Part shown: positions 30,785-36,352 of the stretch, in pieces
Layout of the letters: every line of letters starts with the position of its first letter
Position numbering within the stretch: the first letter of the stretch is position 1
Virus record (IMG/VR): IMGVR_UViG_3300038552_000061
Location: 1 to 36,352 of that record
Length of the DNA: 36,352 nucleotides
Source of the DNA: a virus
Direction: 5' to 3' (one strand)
The notes under the pieces: generated by a model
The model's database searches: none
Seen by the model: only the letters and a program-made list of their open reading frames with translations
Told to the model about the DNA's origin: nothing
Position numbers and translations under genes: made by a program

Positions 30785-32182
30785 ATGCTTAGGGATTACC
30801 AAATTAGAACATTAGAAAAAGCTCGTGAAGCTTTCGTGGCCGGCCACAAGTCCGTTCTGATGGTTTCTCCTACTGGATCAGGGAAGACCGTGATGTTCAA
30901 CCACATGGTCAGCAGATCTTACGAGAAGGGAAAGCGCGTGCTGATCCTAGCGCACCGCTCCGAGCTCGTTGATCAAACAGCTGAAAGCTTATCGGAATAT
31001 GGCGTTCCACATGGCGTCATATCTCCGCGTATCCGTAGAACAGCTCATCGCGTTCAAGCCGCTCGCGTGCAAACGATCATAAATAGGCTTGATACCTTCG
31101 ATAAGCCATTTGATTTCATTGTCGTCGATGAAGCACACCACATGGTGAAGGGCTCGATGTGGGCTAAGGTGATAAACTGGTTCCCATCGGCCCGCATCCT
31201 GGGCGCTACAGCGACGCCAGAGCGCCTAGATGGGAAAGGACTGGGTGACTACTTCACCTCTCTGGTGGAAGGCCCCACGGCGCGCGAGCTGATCGCACAG
31301 GGCTATCTCTCGAAGCCGATAGCCTACGGCCCTCCAGCCGGATCACTCGACCTCAGCGACGTTCACATGCGAGGTGGGGATTACGCTCTCGGAGAACTCG
31401 CTGATGCCATGCGCAAGCGCGTTCTGACAGGGGACGTGATCGAACACTACCGCCTGCTTTGCGACCGGCAGCCCGCAATCGGGTTCACCGTCGATATTGC
31501 GGATGCGCACCGGCGCGCGGAGGAGTTCAAGCAGCATGGCTACCAGGCCGCAGCACTGTCGGGGAAGACCAAAACACAAGAGCGCAAAGAGATGATCCGA
31601 GACCTCGGGAACGGCGCCCTGGATGTGCTGTTCAGCTGCGGGGTGGTAAGCGAGGGCACAGATATTCCGGTAGTCGCTGCCGCAATCCTCCTGCGCCCTA
31701 CGGAATCTCTCGCCCTCGCCATCCAGCAAATGGGGCGCGCGATGCGCCCGTTCCCGGGGAAGACACACGCCACGATCCTGGATCACGCTGGCAACGTCGA
31801 GGTTCACGGGCTCCCGCACCTGTTGCCAAACGCTGATCACCCGTGGTCACTCGAGTGTAGGCCAAGGGTCAAGCGCAAAACCAAGTTGATCAGACGGATG
31901 AAGCAATGCCCGGAGTGCTTCTCCTGGGTGGAGTCTACCGCGCGCGAATGCATGCTCGGGCACCGGTTCGAGGTCATTCCTCGCGAAGGTCCGGAAGAGG
32001 AGGATGGAAAGCTTGAGCTCATCGATGAAGATAGGCTCCTAGCTAAGAAATCTCGATTGCGTGAGCAGGGCCAGGCGCGCACCTTCGAGGAGTTGACGGC
32101 CCTTGCGGCAAAGCGTGGGTATCGCAACCCTGAAAAGTGGGCAGGCATAATATTATCTTATAGGAACAATAAGATGAAATAA
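30785..32182 (+). CDS. DEAD/DEAH-box SF2 helicase (465 aa)
   Basis: Superfamily 2 helicase: motif I SPTGSGKT (residues 28-35), motif II DEAH (D115-H118), motif III-type TATPER (about 141-147), and motif VI QQMGRAMRP (314-322), with the VLFSCGVVSEGTDIPVV block before it. The C-terminal 80 residues hold a zinc-finger-like CPECFSW ... ECMLGH (from C375). This resembles SSL2/UvsW-type phage helicases, which could unwind recombination or replication-fork structures. AAGGAG 6 nt before ATG 30785. Confidence 0.9.
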   Translation: MLRDYQIRTLEKAREAFVAGHKSVLMVSPTGSGKTVMFNHMVSRSYEKGKRVLILAHRSELVDQTAESLSEYGVPHGVISPRIRRTAHRVQAARVQTIINRLDTFDKPFDFIVVDEAHHMVKGSMWAKVINWFPSARILGATATPERLDGKGLGDYFTSLVEGPTARELIAQGYLSKPIAYGPPAGSLDLSDVHMRGGDYALGELADAMRKRVLTGDVIEHYRLLCDRQPAIGFTVDIADAHRRAEEFKQHGYQAAALSGKTKTQERKEMIRDLGNGALDVLFSCGVVSEGTDIPVVAAAILLRPTESLALAIQQMGRAMRPFPGKTHATILDHAGNVEVHGLPHLLPNADHPWSLECRPRVKRKTKLIRRMKQCPECFSWVESTARECMLGHRFEVIPREGPEEEDGKLELIDEDRLLAKKSRLREQGQARTFEELTALAAKRGYRNPEKWAGIILSYRNNKMK

Positions 32183-32256
32183 TTTTATTTCAACAAGTAG
32201 TAGCATTTGTGTATCATGTCTTTGCGTGCACAAACTAGATACAATGGATATGCTCA

Positions 32257-32613
32257 ATGAACGAAAAAGACGTCTCAAATTCAATCTTGATGGCTGCATC
32301 AAGTCTTGGGGTTACTTTGTTCCGTACGAATTCAGGTAAGGCATGGCAGGGAAGCAAAATCCGCTTCGCAAGCGGGCTTGCTATAATAGAGAACCCAAGG
32401 CGAATAGAACTACTGCCTACCGGATTCTTTGATTACGCTGGATGGACACTAGACGGCCGGTTTCTTGGCATAGAAGTAAAGGGGCCTAAAGGCCGAATTG
32501 GAGAAAAGCAACAGCATTTCATTAACAGGGCAAAACTGAGCGGGTGCGTTGCAGGCGTTGCTTGGACTGTTGAAGATGTAATTAAACTGATCGAGGACAG
32601 CAAGCATGACTGA
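32257..32613 (+). CDS. VRR-NUC-type nuclease (118 aa)
   Basis: PD-(D/E)XK nuclease of the VRR-NUC group: D59 (FFDYAGW), E73-x-K75 (GIEVKGP), then GEKQQHFINRAK with catalytic Gln and the typical following Phe. Short stand-alone VRR-NUC domains occur next to phage helicases and primases, where they cut branched DNA. No good ribosome-binding site before ATG 32257. The 74-nt gap upstream is AT-rich and holds a TACAAT at 32240 but no proper -35. Confidence 0.85.
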   Translation: MNEKDVSNSILMAASSLGVTLFRTNSGKAWQGSKIRFASGLAIIENPRRIELLPTGFFDYAGWTLDGRFLGIEVKGPKGRIGEKQQHFINRAKLSGCVAGVAWTVEDVIKLIEDSKHD

Positions 32614-32770
32614 TGAAGAGCTTTATATTCTGCTTAATGAGCTTTACGATAACCTCGAAAACACTCCTATGTGCAGCTCGATTATCACTAGAGAGATTAA
32701 TAAGCTTGAGAAAATGGAGATAGAGAGAAGGAACGTGATGTATCGAATGCTGTCGCTTCCGGATTACTGA
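32606..32770 (+). CDS. Small acidic/helical protein (54 aa)
   Basis: ATG 32606 overlaps the nuclease gene by 8 nt. The 54-aa product (MTDEELYILLNELYDNLENT then ITREINKLEKMEIERRNVMY) is strongly helical with an acidic start and a basic end. Probably real because of coupling and a clear ORF end; function unknown. A hairpin follows 12 nt after the stop. Confidence 0.55.
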   Translation: MTDEELYILLNELYDNLENTPMCSSIITREINKLEKMEIERRNVMYRMLSLPDY

Positions 32771-32782
32771 CCGGAAAAAAAA

Positions 32783-32803
32783 CGGCCCCAGGGGATAGGG
32801 CCG
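32783..32803 (+). other. Hairpin before replication gene
   Basis: CGGCCC pairs with GGGCCG around a 9-nt loop. It is preceded by an A8 run and lacks a T-run downstream, so it is the mirror image of a forward terminator; on the minus strand it would have a T8 run. It lies 23 nt before ATG 32827. May act as a leader structure or a reverse-strand terminator. Confidence 0.5.
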
Positions 32804-32826
32804 CAAAGCTGTCATGGAGCTTAAAC

Positions 32827-34338
32827 ATGACTAGGAACACCGTAGTGTCAGAGTCTAGAATACTGCCATACATTAGTCAACAGCCAATAACAAAAAATCA
32901 TTACATTAACATTTTTAGGTCGGATATCGAGCTCAGGGCAGGTGAGCAGGACAGGCTAGCCGAGATACAGAAGCGAATCGCGGTAAACCCGAACCTTGAC
33001 ATCCTCGACAAAGAAGTACTCCTCAATGAGGCTCACAAGGTTGGAGGACTCTCGAAGTCGAGTATCGACCGGTGGTTATCGAACCAGCGCAAGGGCAATG
33101 GCAAGGCGAAGCAAAGCGAGTGGTTCGAAGGACTCGGCATCAAGCCTGGAGACGATGGAGAGCCAGAGGCGACGGTATCTAACGCGGAGCTGGCGCTCAT
33201 TCATCACCCCATGTTCAAGGGATCGCTCATGTATGACGTGGTGACCGACCGGGTGGAGTGGACGCGCGAAGTCGATACCCTCGACGGAGCCGAGAACATC
33301 CAGCCAGGACCCTTGCGAGATTCACACCTGACGAAGGTACGGGGGATGCTCGATACCATCCTGTCCGGGAAGCTCTCGAAGGACGACGCCCACTCCGCCA
33401 TCGTCTCTGCCGCCGAAGCAAACCCAGTTGACCACGTCAGTAACTACCTCTCGCGTCTGCGGTGGGATGGTGAGCCGCGCCTGGACACCTGGTTGATCGA
33501 CTACCTGAACGCCGAGGACAGCGACTACACCCGCGCCGTGGGGCGTAAGCAGCTCATCGGGGCCGTGGCCCGCGCGCTCACACCAGGGTGCGAGATGCAT
33601 ACCGTCCTGATGTTCGTGGGCGGGCAAGGCATCGGAAAATCGCGGGCCATCAAAGCGCTGGTCCCAAACTCGGCCTGGTTCACCGACGCACTTCCCGCCT
33701 TCGGCTACAAGGACATCGCCATCCACCTCAGCACCCACTGGATCATCGAACTCGCCGAGCTCTCGGCCATCGCCAAGCGCGACGTGGAGACGGTCAAGAA
33801 CATGCTCTCGCAGAGCGCGGACCGCTTCCGCCCGCCATACGGCCGGTTCGAGGTGTTTAAGCCGCGCCGTTGCTGCTTCTTTGGATCCACGAATGCCGAC
33901 GGCTACTCGCTCATAGATGCATCGGGTAACCGCCGGTTCTGGCCCGTGGCCCTTCCAGACAAGCTGTGCGATCCCGATGCCATCGGGGCCGTCCGTGACC
34001 AGCTGTGGGCCGAAGCCGTGGTCGCCTTCAAGTCGGGGGAACACTGGTGGCTGGAGGAGGCCATGGAAGCGGTAGCCCGTGAGCACCAGGAGGCGCAGCG
34101 AATGCTGGACCCATGGGAAGACTCACTGCGTGAGTGGCTCTCGATACAGGATGAGATCACCGTTGGCGATGTGCTCGAACACCTCGGACTCGAGAACCGA
34201 GACATCCGCGGTCCGGAAGCAAAGCGCGTGGTCAACATTCTGCTTAGGGATGGGTTCAAGAGGATGAAATTGCGAGATGGAGCAAACCGGCGATGGGCCT
34301 ACGTTAGGCGCCGTGTGGTCCTATGCGGTCCCATCTAA
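32827..34338 (+). CDS. VapE-family P-loop replication protein (503 aa)
   Basis: AAA-like ATPase of the virulence-associated E (VapE/VirE) group, used as a primase-helicase or origin ATPase by many phages and satellites. A Walker A motif is GGQGIGKS (265-272), and FGSTNADGYSLIDASGNRRF with FWPVALPD is the characteristic family block. The C-terminus (LREWLSIQDEITVGDVLEHL to RRWAYVRR) is a winged-helix-like domain. A full TOPRIM primase part is not evident in the N-terminal 130 residues. GGAGC before ATG 32827. The stop lies directly before the palindrome/iteron region, consistent with origin recognition. Confidence 0.85.
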   Translation: MTRNTVVSESRILPYISQQPITKNHYINIFRSDIELRAGEQDRLAEIQKRIAVNPNLDILDKEVLLNEAHKVGGLSKSSIDRWLSNQRKGNGKAKQSEWFEGLGIKPGDDGEPEATVSNAELALIHHPMFKGSLMYDVVTDRVEWTREVDTLDGAENIQPGPLRDSHLTKVRGMLDTILSGKLSKDDAHSAIVSAAEANPVDHVSNYLSRLRWDGEPRLDTWLIDYLNAEDSDYTRAVGRKQLIGAVARALTPGCEMHTVLMFVGGQGIGKSRAIKALVPNSAWFTDALPAFGYKDIAIHLSTHWIIELAELSAIAKRDVETVKNMLSQSADRFRPPYGRFEVFKPRRCCFFGSTNADGYSLIDASGNRRFWPVALPDKLCDPDAIGAVRDQLWAEAVVAFKSGEHWWLEEAMEAVAREHQEAQRMLDPWEDSLREWLSIQDEITVGDVLEHLGLENRDIRGPEAKRVVNILLRDGFKRMKLRDGANRRWAYVRRRVVLCGPI

Positions 34339-34355
34339 CAAGATGCCATGGGACA

Positions 34356-34378
34356 GCTGGAGCCCTTGTGCCGCAACG
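34356..34378. repeat. Left outer arm of the palindrome (23 bp)
   Basis: Begins GCTGGAGCCCTTGTGCC; reverse complement is exactly present at 34515-34537. The 136-bp interior holds the iterons. Perfect identity of long arms points to recent formation or to selection for a cruciform/hairpin. Confidence 0.95.
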
Positions 34379-34514
34379 CTGGTCCCATTGGTCCCATTAG
34401 GTCCCATCACTCTATATATATACGCGCAAGTAGAATAGTAAGAGGTATGTCTTACCATTTTGCGCGTAATAGTACTCTATGGACCCATGGGACCCATGGG
34501 ACCCATGGGACCTA

Positions 34515-34537
34515 CGTTGCGGCACAAGGGCTCCAGC
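34515..34537. repeat. Right outer arm of the palindrome (23 bp)
   Basis: Exact reverse complement of 34356-34378, followed by CGTTTTTGG. Seen directly in the sequence. Confidence 0.95.
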
Positions 34538-34725
34538 CGTTTTTGGGCTCGTGGACATGAAGGGACCCCATGGGACCCATGGGACCAAAACGAAATGGGT
34601 CAGAGTGAAGTTTAACCAGACAAGCGAAATATTCGTGCCAATGTTAACAGGATGTCAAATGCAAATAATTCCCATCATCGATTGAATGTTACAGATATGA
34701 CACATTCTGAAAAGGTACCATAATC

Positions 34726-35139
34726 ATGACGATACACGACATGAACGTCGAGAAGCGCAAGCGGCTACTCGAAGCACTGAGAGGCGGCTACATGCCAGGT
34801 GCAGCCTGCAAAATGGCTGGGCTTTCGCGAAACACGTACTACCACTGGCGCAAGACCGATCCCGAGTTCACGGCGGAAGCGAAGGACGCAATGAGCCAGG
34901 GATACTCGAACTACACCATCCGGCTGGTGGAGCTGGCCTTGGCAGGCGAGCGGTGGGCACTGGAGCGCTGCCTGGACCGTCACCTGGGCGCGATCGACGC
35001 TGGGGAGCAGGTTCTGCCCGATCAGCTGAAGATCGAGGCTCAGAGGGCCGCACAGGCGGGCGCAGGGGAGGATGACGATTGGGCAGAGCGGTTCCGGCTG
35101 ATAATCAACCTGGACAAGACCGCAGCAAACAAGGGTTAA
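34726..35139 (+). CDS. HTH protein, possible small terminase subunit (137 aa)
   Basis: Residues about 12-45 form an HTH unit (EALRGGYMPGAACKMAGLSR then NTYYHWRKTDPEFTAEAKDA), a pattern common to small terminase subunits and related transposase-like HTH proteins: the 'G-x-x-x-x-A-A-x-x-A-G-L-S-x-x-T-x-Y-x-W' match is good. A helical core with LVELALAGERWALERCLDRH and an acidic C-terminus (GAGEDDDWAERFRLIINLDK) follow. AAAGG 10 nt before ATG 34726. If it is the small terminase, it is separated from the large subunit by about 6.2 kb across the circle. Confidence 0.6.
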   Translation: MTIHDMNVEKRKRLLEALRGGYMPGAACKMAGLSRNTYYHWRKTDPEFTAEAKDAMSQGYSNYTIRLVELALAGERWALERCLDRHLGAIDAGEQVLPDQLKIEAQRAAQAGAGEDDDWAERFRLIINLDKTAANKG

Positions 35140-35181
35140 AGACATGTCTACTATTCTTAGGTCTCTTGCAGGAAGAGCCAC

Positions 35182-35307
35182 ATGTGCTTCTGGTGCGCGC
35201 AGACAATCACACAGAATGTAGAGCTGCGCAGGGACGCCTTCTTTATGAAGACCCACATGCGCTTTCTGACGGTTGGTTCGCTGGAGACTACGCAAGAGGT
35301 TCGGTAG
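35182..35307 (+). CDS. Small Cys-containing protein (41 aa)
   Basis: AGGAAGAG precedes ATG 35182. The product begins MCFWCAQTITQNVELRRDAF and is basic in the middle (MKTHMRF), with a CxxC at the start. Stops with TAG. Too short for a family call; support is the good ribosome-binding site. Confidence 0.45.
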   Translation: MCFWCAQTITQNVELRRDAFFMKTHMRFLTVGSLETTQEVR

Positions 35308-35402
35308 AGACTCAATAGATTTTATGGGCCATAGAAATGTCTTTCTGTCGAGATAGTCCGTGAAGTGGCATACTATCCTATCAGTCAAACTAGTAGCACA
35401 TT

Positions 35403-35669
35403 ATGGATGATTATGACGATGATGGTTTACAGTTATCTAGGCAGAAGTCATAGAGGAACAACCGGAACGTGATTGCCATAGTGTCAGCAATACATGAGAT
35501 TCTGTCAGACAATGACGAATCACCGTCTATTGGACACCAGCTTTCCATTATTAATAGCAGGCTCTAGAGGATCGAGAGGGCTATCAAGTCGCTTTCGTCT
35601 TCCGTTCCATGGAAGAATGACGCTATCGATATCCTATCCGGACGTGACATCAGCAATGAGCAAGAATGA
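35403..35669 (+). pseudogene. Small gene with two in-frame amber codons (88 codons)
   Basis: From ATG 35403 one frame reads MDDYDDDGLQLSRQKS, TAG (35451), RNNRNVIAIVSAIHEIL..., TAG (35565), RIERAIKSLSSSVPWKNDAI and on to TGA at 35667. The segments between stops look like one ordinary helical phage protein, and the last stop overlaps the next gene (ATG 35656). Both ambers are followed by AGG and each could derive from CAG by one C-to-T change. A GTG at 35469 could restart the second part. TAG is used as a real stop in other genes here, so whole-genome recoding is not indicated. Either a decayed gene or one expressed by suppression/restart. Confidence 0.55.
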
Positions 35670-35859
35670 ACACAGAGCGTTTTTCGCAGCTGTTGACCTT
35701 GACAACCCGGCAGATTTCGCAAACGCGCTTAAGTTCATATCCAAGTCGGTCGCGCTGATGAACATCAGGGTTATCGAGCTTCGCTTGGTTAAGCACAGCG
35801 AGAGGATAGCCAACATAAAATGCGAGGGCTTTTTGATAAGCAACGAGGATCAGCAATGA
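35656..35859 (+). CDS. Small hypothetical protein (67 aa)
   Basis: ATG 35656 overlaps the end of the amber-interrupted gene by 14 nt. Product MSKNEHRAFFAAVDLDNPAD, then ALKFISKSVALMNIRVIEL. A longer ORF starts at 35494 in this frame, but the other frame upstream is more protein-like. Its TGA overlaps the next ATG (35856) by 4 nt. Family not recognised. Confidence 0.6.
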   Translation: MSKNEHRAFFAAVDLDNPADFANALKFISKSVALMNIRVIELRLVKHSERIANIKCEGFLISNEDQQ

Positions 35860-36047
35860 AACTTGAACACCACTGCGTTAGGCTTGATACGCTAGCTGAC
35901 GAAGTGCGCAGTATTAGCCCATCAAAAACTGATAATGAAGATTACATAGAAAAGTATAACTTCTTTGTTGAGGCTCTGAACGACATGATTTATAATCATT
36001 TCGGAACAGATATTGCTATAGAGTTCGAAAAGAGGTGCGAGCAATGA
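35856..36047 (+). CDS. Small protein, first paralogue of junction family (63 aa)
   Basis: Starts in an ATGA overlap at 35856. Shows the family pattern: VRLDTLADEV at the start, acidic variable middle, YNFFVEALNDMI, and HFGTDIAIEFEKR at the end. The ending 'FG-x-D-hydrophobic-A-hydrophobic-E-F' is shared with the 36044 product. Coupled to the next paralogue by another 4-nt overlap. Function unknown. Confidence 0.65.
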   Translation: MKLEHHCVRLDTLADEVRSISPSKTDNEDYIEKYNFFVEALNDMIYNHFGTDIAIEFEKRCEQ

Positions 36048-36247
36048 ACATAAGCAATTGCGCAATAAGCCTAGATCTGCTAGCTCAGTGTATCTCGATG
36101 TCTCGGCCGGCCGATGACGATATCGACGAAGTTAAGGACCAGTGGGACAACACGCTGATGATGATACTGGAGCAAGTCGAGGGCTTATTTGGGTTAGAGG
36201 TTGCTAGGGAGTTTCTTACAATGGTAGATAATAATGCACAGGGTTAA
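36044..36247 (+). CDS. Small protein, second paralogue of junction family (67 aa)
   Basis: ATGA overlap at 36044. Product MNISNCAISLDLLAQCISMS, acidic DDDIDEVKDQWDN middle, and GLFGLEVAREFLTMV near the end. Same arrangement as the 35856 and 143 products. The gene ends inside the second copy of the terminal repeat, so on the circle it continues into the membrane-protein gene at 9. Confidence 0.65.
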   Translation: MNISNCAISLDLLAQCISMSRPADDDIDEVKDQWDNTLMMILEQVEGLFGLEVAREFLTMVDNNAQG

Positions 36248-36352
36248 CCTTGACGGTCCGTTCATGCTGCTGTATGCAGTCGTTTTAATAGTTGTCGTGA
36301 TTATTGCATTTGTGGTATCATACCTCATCAACAGGAGCAAAGATCGTCTGTA
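36226..36352. repeat. Terminal direct repeat, copy 2
   Basis: Identical to bases 1-127. Holds the first 39 codons and part of the 40th of the membrane-protein gene (36234 onward), which is complete only at 9-161. Confidence 0.9.
36234..36352 (+). CDS. Partial copy of the small membrane protein gene
   Basis: Same coding sequence as 9-127, cut by the window end. On the circular genome there is only one gene, starting 14 nt before the stop of the 36044 gene. Included so the reader does not count it as a second gene. Confidence 0.6.
   Translation, partial: MHRVNLDGPFMLLYAVVLIVVVIIAFVVSYLINRSKDRL

Larger units (their letters stand above)
34317..34600. other. Candidate replication origin: iterons and nested palindrome
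   Basis: Starts at the VapE gene end. Contains about ten GGTCCCAT/ATGGGACC units in both orientations: GGTCCCAT at 34327, 34381, 34390, 34400; ATGGGACC at 34487, 34496, 34505, 34570, 34579; near-copies at 34317 and 34479. A 182-bp imperfect palindrome spans 34356-34537. Its outer arms are 23 bp, perfect (34356-34378 and 34515-34537). The iterons form the next arms, TACGCGCAA (34421-34429 and 34460-34468) inside them, and a GTAAGA hairpin (34438-34455) at the centre. The interior is AT-rich (TCTATATATATA). Such layout fits an origin with unwinding element. Confidence 0.65.

Noticed and set aside
33322-34086. Minus-strand ORF (254 codons) opposite the VapE-type gene
   Set aside because: It lies wholly within the well-supported ATPase gene, whose motifs define the correct frame.
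34381-34600. CRISPR array
   Set aside because: Units are 8-9 bp, contiguous or with 1-2 bp gaps, in both orientations, without spacers, and no cas genes are present.
34479-34685. ORF starting with repeated Asp-Pro-Trp in the iteron region
   Set aside because: The product is merely a translation of the 9-bp repeat. No ribosome-binding site; the DNA is better explained as iterons.
34697-34724. Promoter ATGACA-16-CATAAT before the HTH gene
   Set aside because: Matches are good, but the start of transcription would fall inside the gene whose AAAGG ribosome-binding site lies within the promoter, so I do not annotate it.
1-36352. Genome-wide reassignment of TAG to an amino acid
   Set aside because: Several good genes end normally with TAG at the expected place (5109, 3613, 18534, 23000, 27489), so the two ambers at 35451 and 35565 are a local feature.
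1-36352. tRNA genes
   Set aside because: I looked for cloverleaf-like arms and a T-loop consensus in the gaps and saw none. A tRNA-scan could be used to confirm.

Overview
The window looks like one complete tailed-phage genome (Caudoviricetes, podovirus-like) assembled as a circle. The first 127 bases are repeated exactly as the last 127, so the unique length is about 36,225 bp. I place every convincing gene on the + strand. They are tightly packed, with many 1-14 nt stop/start overlaps. I see no integrase, CI-like repressor, tRNA gene, CRISPR array or DNA polymerase. Shine-Dalgarno sites, Rho-independent terminators and two lipoprotein signal peptides point to a Gram-negative bacterial host. 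The host cannot be named from the sequence alone.

Layout: (1) 35.2 kb through the circle junction to 5.1 kb is an array of very small, mostly unrecognised early-type genes (24-80 aa), including small membrane proteins, Cys-rich zinc-binding-like proteins and two lipoproteins. (2) 5.1-13.8 kb is packaging and head: large terminase, a GC-rich protein with a DUF2341-like front and an Ala/Pro/Gly repeat tail, two small basic proteins, a P22-type portal with a long coiled-coil tail, a Pro-rich scaffold-like protein, an N4-gp56-type major capsid protein and a possible decoration protein, closed by a strong terminator. (3) 13.9-17.4 kb is a four-gene, stop/start-coupled cassette: TPR-glycosyltransferase, deoxycytidylate-deaminase-like enzyme, SAM methyltransferase and radical SAM/SPASM enzyme. 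(4) 17.5-27.5 kb is neck, tail and ejection genes, with a second glycosyltransferase placed directly before a tail-fibre-like gene. (5) 27.5-27.9 kb holds two coupled small membrane proteins that are lysis candidates. (6) 28.0-32.8 kb is winged-helix regulator, YqaJ-type exonuclease, RecT annealing protein, zinc-ribbon protein, DEAH helicase and VRR-NUC nuclease. (7) 32.8-34.3 kb is a VapE-family P-loop replication protein, followed by a 387-bp non-coding region with a nested palindrome and GGTCCCAT iterons, a strong candidate origin. (8) 34.7 kb encodes an HTH protein that could be the small terminase.

How it may work together: the VapE-type ATPase would act at the iteron/palindrome region using host polymerases, while exonuclease, RecT, helicase and VRR-NUC make and resolve recombination intermediates and concatemers. 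Terminase packages DNA through the P22-type portal. The ejection proteins (Gly-rich, repeat-containing) would form the trans-envelope conduit of a short-tailed phage. The most novel part is the coupled sugar/radical chemistry cassette among the virion genes, which I infer modifies a virion, nucleotide or host-surface substrate. Other notable signals are the origin-like palindrome, a small gene carrying two in-frame amber codons, and a set of three small paralogues around the circle junction.
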